From contig JAKSCU010000040.1 of the NCBI GenBank assembly GCA_022360435.1, forward strand, positions 1-38,807: a stretch of DNA of 38,807 bases, read 5' to 3'. How positions within the stretch are numbered: position 1 is the stretch's first letter; every line of letters begins with the position of its first letter. A program made the translations under genes and the position numbers. Positions 24,579 through 32,199 of the stretch are shown one piece after another. Below the pieces are notes generated by a model, which was not told where the DNA came from, did no database searches, and worked only from the letters and a program-made list of their open reading frames with translations. Source of the stretch: Bacillota bacterium (lineage in GTDB: Bacteria > Bacillota > Desulfotomaculia > Desulfotomaculales > Desulfallaceae).

Positions 24579-25136
24579 TTACCTGACGGCATAAATTTTG
24601 CTTCCCTCTTCGTAAAGATCACCCCCAAGGGTATCGTTAACTACTATAACCGGAAAATTCTCCACCACCAGACGGTGAACAGCCTCGGGCCCCAACTCCG
24701 GGTAAGCGACAACCTCGGCCTCCTTGATGCACCTGCTGATTAAGGCGGCGGCGCCGCCCACTGCCGCAAAATACACCGCTTTATAATGTTTCATAGCCTT
24801 TATTACTTCCGGGGACCGCTTGCCCTTGCCCACCATCCCTTTCAATCCCATGGCCATCAGCTTGGGGGCATACGCATCCATGCGGCCGCTGGTCGTGGGG
24901 CCGGCCGAACCGATAACCCGCCCGGGCTTGGCGGGGGACGGTCCCACATAATATATAACCTGGCCTCTGAGGTCTATGGGTAATTTCTTTTCGCTTTCCA
25001 ACAGTTCAACTATTTTTTTATGCGCCGCGTCACGACCGGTGTACAACACTCCATTTAAAAAAACTTTTTGCCCGATACGCAATTTTTCCACCAGTTCGTC
25101 CGTCAGGGGCGTGGTTAGTTTAATTTTAGTCAACAC
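24579..25136 (-). CDS. fumarase, beta (C-terminal) subunit, class I
   Basis: A 185-aa subunit equivalent to the C-terminal domain of class I, iron-sulphur fumarases. The motifs LRIGQKVFLNGVLYTGRDAAHK (about 19-40), YVGPSPAKPGRVIGSAGPTTSG... with KRSPEVIKAMK, and PELGPEAVHRLVVENFP are typical. Together with the alpha subunit it hydrates fumarate to malate. The start is TTG 25136 with AAGGGGAG upstream. The gap to the alpha gene is 22 bases. L(+)-tartrate dehydratase has the same architecture, but the operon context argues for fumarase. Confidence 0.92.
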   Translation of the reverse strand: MLTKIKLTTPLTDELVEKLRIGQKVFLNGVLYTGRDAAHKKIVELLESEKKLPIDLRGQVIYYVGPSPAKPGRVIGSAGPTTSGRMDAYAPKLMAMGLKGMVGKGKRSPEVIKAMKHYKAVYFAAVGGAAALISRCIKEAEVVAYPELGPEAVHRLVVENFPVIVVNDTLGGDLYEEGSKIYAVR

Positions 25137-25158
25137 AGTTCTTCTCCCCTTTTATCCA

Positions 25159-26001
25159 CTATAAAATTGCTTCCTTGTGCCTGCTGGCATGGCAGTTAAT
25201 ATTCACCGCCACGGGCAAACTGGCAATGTGGGCCGGGTAAATTTCCACATGCACCGCCAGCGCGGTATAGCATCCGCCCAGTCCCTGCGGCCCGATGCCC
25301 AGCGCGTTGACGTCTTCCAGCAGCTCTTGTTCCAATTTGGCTATTTCCGGTATCGCGCTCGGAAACCCGGCAGGCCTCAAAAGCGCTTCCTTGGCAATAA
25401 GAGCCGCCTTTTCCATTGTACCGCCAATGCCCACCCCCACGATAATGGGCGGGCAGGGATTTGGGCCGGCAGTTTTGACGGTTTTCAGAACAAATTTTTT
25501 AACACCATCCACCCCTTCGGCAGGCTTTAACATTTTTACGGCGCTCATATTTTCACTGCCGCCGCCTTTTGGGGCTACGGTTATTTTTATTTTTTCACCC
25601 GGGACTAATTTCAGGTGGATCACCGCCGGCGTATTGTCACCTGTGTTTACACGTTTTAGTGGATGCCCCACAATGGACTTCCTGAGATAACCCGAGGTAT
25701 AACCCTGGCGCACACCTTCATTGACGGCGTCTTCAAAGGAGCCTCCTTCAATGTGCGCATCTTGACCAAGTTCCACAAAGACAACGGCAAACCCTGTATC
25801 CTGGCACATGGGCACACCTTCATCAGCAGCAATTTCAGCATTTTTCAATAGTTGCTGGAATATTTCCCTGCCCGTCCGAGAAAGTTCGTTATCGCCGGCT
25901 CTTTTAAAAGCATCTATCATATCCTGGCCCAGGTGGTAATTGGCCTCTTTGCAAAGATTGGCAACTGTTGCGGTTATGTTTTCAACATGAATGCTTTTTA
26001 T
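25159..26001 (-). CDS. fumarase, alpha (N-terminal) subunit, class I; apparent ATA start
   Basis: A 280-aa subunit holding the catalytic [4Fe-4S] cluster. Cluster cysteines lie in GVPMCQDTGF, GPNPCPPIIVG and GLGGCYTALAV. The first in-frame ATG (25920) would remove 27 residues (KSIHVENITATVANLCKEAN followed by YHLGQD) that clearly match the conserved N-terminus of the family. The only codon with a proper ribosome-binding site is ATA at 26001-25999, six bases after GGGAGGGA (26015-26008). I therefore place the start there as a rare AUA initiator. A one-base sequence error or point mutation of ATG is the alternative. First gene after the sigma-54 promoter at 26118-26133. Confidence 0.85.
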   Translation of the reverse strand: MKSIHVENITATVANLCKEANYHLGQDMIDAFKRAGDNELSRTGREIFQQLLKNAEIAADEGVPMCQDTGFAVVFVELGQDAHIEGGSFEDAVNEGVRQGYTSGYLRKSIVGHPLKRVNTGDNTPAVIHLKLVPGEKIKITVAPKGGGSENMSAVKMLKPAEGVDGVKKFVLKTVKTAGPNPCPPIIVGVGIGGTMEKAALIAKEALLRPAGFPSAIPEIAKLEQELLEDVNALGIGPQGLGGCYTALAVHVEIYPAHIASLPVAVNINCHASRHKEAIL

Positions 26002-26117
26002 GGTAGGTCCCTCCCTGCTATAAAATTACAGCGACTCCGTTTTATCTTTCAGTTGCGTTATAGCTTATTTTTATTTCATTAATTCTATTAATTCTAGATT
26101 ATTAACTATATAATATT

Positions 26118-26133
26118 TGCAATTACCATGCCA
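26118..26133 (-). promoter_or_regulatory. sigma-54 (-24/-12) promoter of the propionate operon
   Basis: On the minus strand the sequence TGGCATGGTAATTGCA matches the consensus TGGCACGNNNNTTGCW at all key positions, with GG and GC ten bases apart and a single C-to-T change in the -24 box. The predicted transcript would begin near 26107, giving a leader of about 105 bases to the fumarase alpha start. The gene directly upstream encodes a sigma-54-dependent activator. Confidence 0.8.
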
Positions 26134-26145
26134 ATAAATGCAAAA

Positions 26146-26172
26146 CAAAGCTTTGATTGGGACAAACCCAAT
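26146..26172. promoter_or_regulatory. candidate activator-binding dyads upstream of the sigma-54 promoter
   Basis: Two adjacent symmetric sequences: the ten-base palindrome CAAAGCTTTG (26146-26155) and ATTGGG-N5-CCCAAT (26156-26172). They lie 15-40 bases upstream of the -24 box, close for an enhancer but possible. A weaker dyad (26177-26188/26210-26220) lies farther up. 26173-26289 holds no gene. Confidence 0.35.
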
Positions 26173-26289
26173 ACTTACATTAAAAATTCGCCTAGTTTAT
26201 AAAAAGTACAATTTTAATGTGCTGGCGGTAAAGTTTTTAGTTTTTAGAACCAAAGGGCCAAAAAATATACACACACCTCGGCTAAAATT

Positions 26290-26345
26290 GAGGACGTTCC
26301 ACCGGGGACATCCCATTGGGAACATTCCTCGAAGGGGATGTGTCC
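26290..26345. repeat. REP-like GGGGAC inverted repeats
   Basis: Nested imperfect inverted repeats: GAGGACGTTCC (26290-26300) with GGAACATTCCTC (26319-26330), and GGGGACATCCC (26304-26314) with GGGGATGTGTCCC (26333-26345). Same sequence type as the elements at 138, 8683 and 35868. It lies between the activator gene stop and the sigma-54 promoter region, within the 417-base gap 26002-26418. Confidence 0.5.
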
Positions 26346-26418
26346 CTTTCCGCCAAGAGGCCCGTATAATTTCTTGAACTGCAACAAAATCTAATTTTTT
26401 TAATTGTTTCTAAAAGCT

Positions 26419-28113
26419 TTAATTTTCAGATTTTACCTTCTTAAGCTTGTTATAAAGGGTGGCCAATGATATGTTCAAGGCCCGGGCGGCTCTTCTTTTG
26501 CCTTCCACGGTATTGCCGAACTTGGCCAGCGCTTTATGGATTAAAATTTGCTCCATTTGGTCAATGGGCAAAAGTTCCATATCTCTTTCAGGCGGTGTTT
26601 TCAGCTGGCTGACGTACTGGATAAAATTATTTTTGGTCAAGGTGTCTTCATCCACGGTAACCATGACCCGCTCAACCACATTCTCCAGTTCACGAACATT
26701 ACCCGGCCAATCATAACTATACAGTATTTCCTCGGCGTCCTTGGAAAGGCCCTTGATCTTTTTACCCAGCTTGCGGTTTAACTTGACAACCAGGTTATTC
26801 ACCAGTATGGGCAAGTCTTCCTTGTGCACCCTGAGGGGCGGAACAGTTATTTCCACCACGTTCAAACGGTAATAAAGGTCCTCCCTGAACCTTCCCTGCC
26901 GGATCAGTTCCCGCAGGTTTCTGTTGGTGGCGGCAATAACCCGCACATCCACCCGAATCGTCTGGTTGCCGCCAACTCTTTCGAATTCCATCTCTTGCAA
27001 AACTCGCAGCAGCTTACCTTGCAAGTTAAGATTCATGTCGCCGATTTCATCCAGAAAAATGGTTCCCCCATGGGCCAACTCAATCTTGCCTATCTTGGAT
27101 TTCACGGCTCCGGTGAAAGCGCCCTTGGCGTAGCCGAAAAATTCACTCTCCAGCAGGTTTTCCGGAATAGCCGCGCAATTAACTTTAATGAAGGGTTTAT
27201 CCCGGCGGGGGCTGGCATGGTGAACGGCATGGGCAAATAATTCCTTGCCGGTGCCGCTCTCACCTAAAAGCAGCACGGTGGAATTGCTTTGCGCCGCCCT
27301 TTCCGCAACCTGGATGCACTTTTTCAATTCGGGGTTGTTGCCGAGAATGTCGGCAAAACTGTATTTACAGGTTGTCACCTGACCAAACTTGTCGGACAAG
27401 TTTTCTATCATGGTGGTGCGCTGCCGCAACTCATCCATCAGCCTCATCACATCTGTAAAATGCTGAAAAACAACCACCGCACCTTCCATACAGTCGTCCA
27501 CCATGATAGGCGAAGCGTTGCTGATAACCTCGGCGTTGCTGCCACCCACCGTGGACCTACGCCCCGACACGTTTTTGCCGGTACGCAAGGCTTTGGCCAA
27601 AGCGCCTTCCGGCGATATTTCCAAAATATTTTTGCCGATCCTTTCTTCGGAAGTGATGCCCGTTATTTTGGTAAAAGCCGGGTTGACGTACCTGATTACC
27701 CCGTTTTTATCCGCCACTTCAACTGCCTCTTGCACCGAGTTAAGAATAATGGAGAGTTCTCCCTGAACGCGTTTGTTCTCCAACAATTCCTGTTTTTCCC
27801 TGAACAGGCAAACCATTAAATGCACGGCCCGGGTTTCGATGATGGATACGCTGCCTCCAATCTTTTTTAGGTTTTCTTCCACCTCGGGGTGCTTGACGGT
27901 GTTAACCACCACGGCTATATTCTTTAATTCACAAATTTTATCAAGTTCCCGGTAAATAGTCATCCCTTCTTTGGACAAATAGTCATCTTCCCAAGTTTCC
28001 CCCGGCAACTTGACAAAACAGGCAATTTCAACGTTGTCAATGCCTTTCAATAAATTATACACCGATAACCCGTCGGCTCCGGTACCAATGATGGCCACAT
28101 GTATTTTTTGCAT
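26419..28113 (-). CDS. sigma-54-dependent transcriptional activator with Rossmann-like and PAS domains
   Basis: A 564-aa activator. Domain order: a nucleotide-binding-like fold (IHVAIIGTGADG, 4-15, extending to about 105), a PAS domain (about 115-225, VADKNGVIRYVNPAFTKITG), the AAA+ domain with Walker A GESGTGKE (284-291), the sigma-54 contact loop GAFTGA (331-336) and Walker B TIFLDEIGD (351-359), and a C-terminal Fis-type helix-turn-helix (RRAARALNISLATLYNKLK). It should activate the -24/-12 promoter just downstream of its own gene. A PAS/sigma-54 activator is also reported at the head of the Pelotomaculum mmc cluster. Start: AAGGTGA lies five bases from ATG 28113, better than GTG 28122. 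Confidence 0.93.
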   Translation of the reverse strand: MQKIHVAIIGTGADGLSVYNLLKGIDNVEIACFVKLPGETWEDDYLSKEGMTIYRELDKICELKNIAVVVNTVKHPEVEENLKKIGGSVSIIETRAVHLMVCLFREKQELLENKRVQGELSIILNSVQEAVEVADKNGVIRYVNPAFTKITGITSEERIGKNILEISPEGALAKALRTGKNVSGRRSTVGGSNAEVISNASPIMVDDCMEGAVVVFQHFTDVMRLMDELRQRTTMIENLSDKFGQVTTCKYSFADILGNNPELKKCIQVAERAAQSNSTVLLLGESGTGKELFAHAVHHASPRRDKPFIKVNCAAIPENLLESEFFGYAKGAFTGAVKSKIGKIELAHGGTIFLDEIGDMNLNLQGKLLRVLQEMEFERVGGNQTIRVDVRVIAATNRNLRELIRQGRFREDLYYRLNVVEITVPPLRVHKEDLPILVNNLVVKLNRKLGKKIKGLSKDAEEILYSYDWPGNVRELENVVERVMVTVDEDTLTKNNFIQYVSQLKTPPERDMELLPIDQMEQILIHKALAKFGNTVEGKRRAARALNISLATLYNKLKKVKSEN

Positions 28114-28200
28114 ACCAATCACCTTATTTCAGGGATATTTATAAAAATATTTCTACATTGTTTATATTATTCCCTTCTAAAAAATATAATGACTTTTTAC

Positions 28201-28238
28201 CGAACGCATGTTTATCTGCCGGAATATTATGTTATAAT
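28201..28238 (+). promoter_or_regulatory. lexA promoter with SOS box
   Basis: CGAACGCATGTTTA (28201-28214) matches the Firmicute LexA/DinR box CGAACRNRYGTTYG, with deviation only in the last bases. It overlaps the -35 position (28210-28215), 17 bases before TATAAT (28233-28238). LexA autorepression is expected. The same intergenic region holds the start of the divergent sigma-54 activator gene. Confidence 0.75.
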
Positions 28239-28280
28239 TAGGTACAATTAAGCATAATTATAGAAAGGTTGTGCTGCCTG

Positions 28281-28889
28281 GTGAAAGATAACGTTGGCAG
28301 GCGTGAAGCCGAAATAATTAGATACATAAAGCACAGTTTGCAAACCAGGGGTTATCCTCCTTCGGTCCGGGAAATAGGACAAGCCGTAGGTCTCAAATCC
28401 AGTTCAACGGTGCACGGCTACTTATGCAAGCTGGAAGAAAAGGGACTGCTGCGCAGGGATCCCACCAAACCCAGGGCTATGGAGGTTTTGGGCGAAGAAG
28501 GCGGCGGTTTTAAGGAAATGATCATGGTACCTGTTCTGGGCCGGGTGGCCGCAGGTCTTCCCCTGCTGGCCGTGGAAAATCAGGAGGATAGTTTCCCGCT
28601 GCCGGCGGATTTCGCCGGGCGAGGTGAGTTTTTCATGTTGCAGATTAAAGGAAACAGCATGGTGGAAGCCGGCATCCTGGAAGGGGACCTTGTGTTGGTC
28701 AGGCGGCAGCCCAAAGTGGAAAATGGCGATATTGCCGTTGCTTTGATCGACGATGAAGCGACAGTTAAGCGATTTTACAAAGAAAACGACCATATCAGGC
28801 TACAGCCCGAGAATTACAAGCTGTCACCCATCATAGTAAAAGATGTGGAAGTCTTGGGCAAGGTAGTGGGCCTGGTAAGAAAAATATAG
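28281..28889 (+). CDS. lexA: LexA repressor
   Basis: A 202-aa SOS repressor. The N-terminal winged helix (about 1-68) contains [20 protein letters not shown]. The self-cleavage site is Ala91-Gly92 in GRVAAGLP. The catalytic dyad is Ser126 (GNSMVEAG) and Lys163 (DEATVKRF), so the protein is intact and cleavable. Start: AAAGG (28264-28268) directly abuts TTG 28269 but lies 12 bases from GTG 28281, which gives the usual LexA N-terminus. It is transcribed divergently from the propionate activator and ends in a strong terminator. Confidence 0.93.
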   Translation: MKDNVGRREAEIIRYIKHSLQTRGYPPSVREIGQAVGLKSSSTVHGYLCKLEEKGLLRRDPTKPRAMEVLGEEGGGFKEMIMVPVLGRVAAGLPLLAVENQEDSFPLPADFAGRGEFFMLQIKGNSMVEAGILEGDLVLVRRQPKVENGDIAVALIDDEATVKRFYKENDHIRLQPENYKLSPIIVKDVEVLGKVVGLVRKI

Positions 28890-28945
28890 GGATGAACAGC
28901 CATGTGCTGTTTTCATGTTCGGAGGCATACTTTCCCCAAAGGATT

Positions 28946-28989
28946 AAACTCCTTGTTGACCGCTGTTTGGTCAAACAAGGAGTTTTTTT
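28946..28989 (+). terminator. lexA terminator
   Basis: A 16-base stem with one bulge, AAACTCCTTGTTGACC (28946-28961) against 28969-28985, followed by a T tract to 28989. Confidence 0.87.
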
Positions 28990-29064
28990 GTAGCTTATTC
29001 TCGGCCCGGCGATGCAGCCCGGCTCAAAAGGATTATGGCTGTAAGCGGCAATGATGCGGAAGGT

Positions 29065-30483
29065 TTACTTCATGCCGTACAGCAGTTCGGGCAGCCACAG
29101 GCTGATAATGGGCACGTAAGTTACCAGTATCAGTCCCGTAACAACCGCCAGCAACCAGGGCAACGCCGCTCTGGTCACCTCCAACAACGGAGTTCCCGTC
29201 AAGCCGCTGGCCACGTAAAGGTTAAGGCCCACAGGCGGCGTAATCATACCCATTTCCATGTTCACCGTCATCACTATGCCAAAGTGTATGGGGTTTATGC
29301 CCAGGGCCATGGCCACCGGGAACAATATGGGAGCCAAAATGGTAATAATGGCGGTCGGTTCCATAAACTGCCCGGCAACAAATAATAATATGTTTACAAT
29401 CAGCAGAAATATAATGGGGCCGACGTTCCAATCGACGATATATCCGGCTACGGCATGGGGAATTCTCTCCAATGTTAAAATGTGGGCGAATAACATGGCC
29501 ATTGTTATAATAAAAAACAGCATTGCCGTTGTCTTGCTGGAATCAATCAGTATTTTGGGGAAATGGCTCAAGGTCAAATCTTTGTGTATGAACAACCCCA
29601 CTATGGTACCCACTATTACGGCAATGGCAGCCGATTCGGTGGGGGTAAAAACGCCGGAATAAATGCCGCCAATTACTATGATAGGCAGGCTCAAACTCCA
29701 AAAAGCATCCTTGGTGGCCTTCAAACGCTCCTTGAAACCAACCTTCTGGGCCTTTTGGTAATTGTTTTTCTTGGCAATATAATAACTGACGGAAGCAAGC
29801 AGCAATGCCAGCATTATACCCGGCACAATACCGGCTATAAAAAGCTTGCCTACGGACTGGTCCACTGTAACAGCATATACAATCATGGGAATACTGGGCG
29901 GTATTAATATACCAAGTGAACCGGCGGTGGTAATGGAGCCGATGGAATAATCCCTGCTATAACCGTGTTTGATCATGGCCGGTATCATAATGCTGCCGAT
30001 GGCGGCTACCGTGGCCGGTGAAGAGCCGGAAATAGCCGCAAAAAGAGCACAGGCAAAGATACCCGCAATGGACAAGCCGCCGGGAATGTGCCCGACCCAG
30101 GCATTGGTCAAATTAATCAGGCGTTTGGCCACACCGCCGGTGGTAAAAATGTTGCCCGCCAGCACAAAAAAAGGAATGGCCATTAACGGAAACTTGTCCA
30201 AACCGGTAAAAACCTTCCCCGCCAAATCCGGTAAAGGGTCGGTGGTGAAATAATAAATTGAAAGAAGGGAAGCTATACCCAACGAAATGGCTATTGGCAA
30301 ACCCAAAAACAAACACGCAAACAACAGAGAAAAAACGGCCAGAGCCATACTGTCAATTTGTATGGCCAACGCAACACAGGTTAAGCTTAAAAGGACAAGC
30401 AACACTGATATGATTCGACCCATAGGCGACTTGAATTGCCCTTCGGAGTTTACATTTTTATCCTTGAACACCATCTGATTCAT
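29065..30483 (-). CDS. dctM: TRAP transporter large membrane subunit DctM
   Basis: A 472-aa polytopic protein with about 12-13 membrane segments, the ion-coupled channel subunit of a tripartite TRAP importer. Recognisable stretches are FFVLAGNIFTTGGVAKRLIN, FAAISGSSPATVAAIGSIMI, LGILIPPSIPMIVYAV and GMITPPVGLNLYVASG. N-terminal residues 1-20 are polar. Start: GAGGG precedes ATG 30483, four bases after the dctQ stop. The GTG at 30504 would overlap dctQ. It is the last gene of the operon that begins with the two-component system. Substrate is inferred as C4-dicarboxylates or related acids from the kinase. Confidence 0.93.
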   Translation of the reverse strand: MNQMVFKDKNVNSEGQFKSPMGRIISVLLVLLSLTCVALAIQIDSMALAVFSLLFACLFLGLPIAISLGIASLLSIYYFTTDPLPDLAGKVFTGLDKFPLMAIPFFVLAGNIFTTGGVAKRLINLTNAWVGHIPGGLSIAGIFACALFAAISGSSPATVAAIGSIMIPAMIKHGYSRDYSIGSITTAGSLGILIPPSIPMIVYAVTVDQSVGKLFIAGIVPGIMLALLLASVSYYIAKKNNYQKAQKVGFKERLKATKDAFWSLSLPIIVIGGIYSGVFTPTESAAIAVIVGTIVGLFIHKDLTLSHFPKILIDSSKTTAMLFFIITMAMLFAHILTLERIPHAVAGYIVDWNVGPIIFLLIVNILLFVAGQFMEPTAIITILAPILFPVAMALGINPIHFGIVMTVNMEMGMITPPVGLNLYVASGLTGTPLLEVTRAALPWLLAVVTGLILVTYVPIISLWLPELLYGMK

Positions 30484-30487
30484 CAGC

Positions 30488-31006
30488 TCACACCCTCTTT
30501 CCACCGAAAATATCTTTAGCCGGAATGCGGATATATTTGATAATCTCTTGAATAAACCTTAAAGTCATTAAGCTAAAGGCCAAAGGAACAATTGCCTTTG
30601 GAATGTACACGGGGATTTCCATTTCGGGTGTGACCTGGCCCAAATTAAATAAAATAATAACGTGCTGTACGCCAAGATAGGCTATTATCACACAAAACAA
30701 AGCGCATACCGTTAAACCGCCGACAACTACAATCTTTTGTAATTTCACCGAAGGTAAGTGTTGAACAACAATATCCACCCCAATATGGGTTTTTTCCCGC
30801 ACCCCGATGGAAGAACCGATAAAACCGGTCAAAATTAATAAATAAATAACCAGTTCATGGGTAAAAGCCAAACTGGCGCCAAACCCATACCGCAATACCA
30901 CCTCTATAAATGTAAGTACCGCCCCCACCGCCAGGGCAACGGTAACAATAATCTCTTCCAACCGGCTCAAAATAGTATTCAAAAACGTCATAACCTTATG
31001 CCCCAT
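30488..31006 (-). CDS. dctQ: TRAP transporter small membrane subunit DctQ
   Basis: A 172-aa protein with four membrane segments (about 15-35, 47-68, 88-110 and 135-155), the normal DctQ topology. A conserved region reads VLRYGFGASLAFTHELVIYL. It forms the membrane complex with DctM. ATG 31006 follows GGAGAAGGG. A 92-base gap containing a perfect 36-base palindrome separates it from the binding-protein gene upstream. Confidence 0.92.
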   Translation of the reverse strand: MGHKVMTFLNTILSRLEEIIVTVALAVGAVLTFIEVVLRYGFGASLAFTHELVIYLLILTGFIGSSIGVREKTHIGVDIVVQHLPSVKLQKIVVVGGLTVCALFCVIIAYLGVQHVIILFNLGQVTPEMEIPVYIPKAIVPLAFSLMTLRFIQEIIKYIRIPAKDIFGGKRV

Positions 31007-31057
31007 TCCCTTCTCCGCGACAGCCCGGTTATGGTCATATTACGACCAAAAGCTGCT

Positions 31058-31093
31058 TTTTTAAAGGGGGCTTGATCAAGCCCCCTTTAAAAA
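31058..31093. other. perfect 36-nt palindrome between dctP and dctQ
   Basis: Two 18-base arms (TTTTTAAAGGGGGCTTGA, 31058-31075, and its complement, 31076-31093) meet without a spacer. In mRNA they form a very stable hairpin starting five bases after the dctP stop codon. No T tract follows the full stem, so it is not a standard terminator. More likely it protects the 3' end of the dctP message or partly attenuates dctQM. Confidence 0.75.
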
Positions 31094-31098
31094 CCGGC

Positions 31099-32133
31099 TT
31101 ATTTTCTCAAATCCTTGATGGCTTTAATCAAATCTTCCCCAACTTCGTCCTTAAACTGATCGTACACAATATCGGTGGCTTCGACCCATTTCTCCTTCTG
31201 TTCAGGGGTTAACTCGTGTATTTCCTCCAAAGTGCCGTCGGCATTAATCTTATCGAGACTTTCCTGGTTAAGCCGGGCGGCGTTGTCCCTAACCCACTGC
31301 GTCGTTTCATTGAGAGCTTTTTCCAGTCCCGCGCGAACATCCGGGTCCAGTCCTTCCCAAAATTCTGCATTTGTAATAACGGCATATCCCAGGTACCCGT
31401 GATTGCTGATGGTCATGTATTTCTGCACTTCGTGAAATTTCTTTGAATATATGTTGGAAAGGGTATTTTCCTGGCCGTCGATTACGCCCTGCTCCAAGGC
31501 GCTGTAAACTTCACTGAAGGGCATGGGAACAGGATTGCCGCCCAGAGCATCAAACTGGGCTTCCAGCACCTTGCTGGACATAACGCGAAACTTCTGCCCT
31601 TGGAAATCCTCGGGCAAGTACAGCGGATGCACATCCAGCGACATTTGCTTAAACCCGTTGTCCCACATGGCCAAACCCAGCAACTGCTGCTCTTTCAGCA
31701 TGCCAAACAACTTTCCGCCGATTGCCTCGCTTTCCATTGCTGCTTGCACGGCGGCTTCATCCATAAAGGCAAAGGGAAAGTCAAAAATTGTCCACTCGGT
31801 AAAGAGCTTTGATACCTTGGATGTGGCCGGGGCGGCCAATTGGACGTTATTTTGCTGAACGGCGGCCAGCACTTCATCGTCGTTGTACAACTGGGAGTTG
31901 GGGAATACCTGCACATCCACCTTGCCGTCGGTATACTTTTCCGCCAACTCTTCGAACATAATACATGCCGTGCCTTTGGGAGTATTTTCAGCCACCACGT
32001 GTGAAAATTTAACAACCATTTTTTCTTTTTGCCCTGCATCATTTTTTCCGGCCCCATCCTCGGAACGGGCGCCGCAACCCGCCAGCGCCAAAACCCCAAA
32101 AATAATTATCAATAAAACAGCAAACCTTTTCAT
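31099..32133 (-). CDS. dctP: TRAP transporter substrate-binding lipoprotein DctP (copy 1)
   Basis: A 344-aa solute-binding protein. The N-terminus is a lipoprotein signal peptide with lipobox ALAGC (Cys20), so it is anchored outside the membrane. The DctP fold shows KFSHVVAENTPKG, VQVFPNSQLY, the acid-binding arginine in KFRVMSS, and GQENTLSNIYSKKFHEVQKY. It delivers the substrate to DctQM. It shares long stretches with the second binding protein encoded upstream, so the two arose by duplication. Gap between them is 66 bases. ATG 32133 follows GGAGGAGG-type sequence. Confidence 0.93.
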   Translation of the reverse strand: MKRFAVLLIIIFGVLALAGCGARSEDGAGKNDAGQKEKMVVKFSHVVAENTPKGTACIMFEELAEKYTDGKVDVQVFPNSQLYNDDEVLAAVQQNNVQLAAPATSKVSKLFTEWTIFDFPFAFMDEAAVQAAMESEAIGGKLFGMLKEQQLLGLAMWDNGFKQMSLDVHPLYLPEDFQGQKFRVMSSKVLEAQFDALGGNPVPMPFSEVYSALEQGVIDGQENTLSNIYSKKFHEVQKYMTISNHGYLGYAVITNAEFWEGLDPDVRAGLEKALNETTQWVRDNAARLNQESLDKINADGTLEEIHELTPEQKEKWVEATDIVYDQFKDEVGEDLIKAIKDLRK

Positions 32134-32199
32134 AATATACCTCCTCCTGAAAAGATACTTGACAAACCGTCAGTCTATAACCGGACCTTTCACCCCCTT

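Noticed and set aside
25159-25920. Fumarase alpha taken from the first ATG (253 aa)
   Set aside because: It drops a conserved N-terminus that is present in the DNA immediately downstream of a perfect ribosome-binding site.
31058-31093. Palindrome read as an ordinary Rho-independent terminator of dctP
   Set aside because: No T tract follows the stem on either strand, and dctQM, required for function, lie just downstream without an evident promoter.
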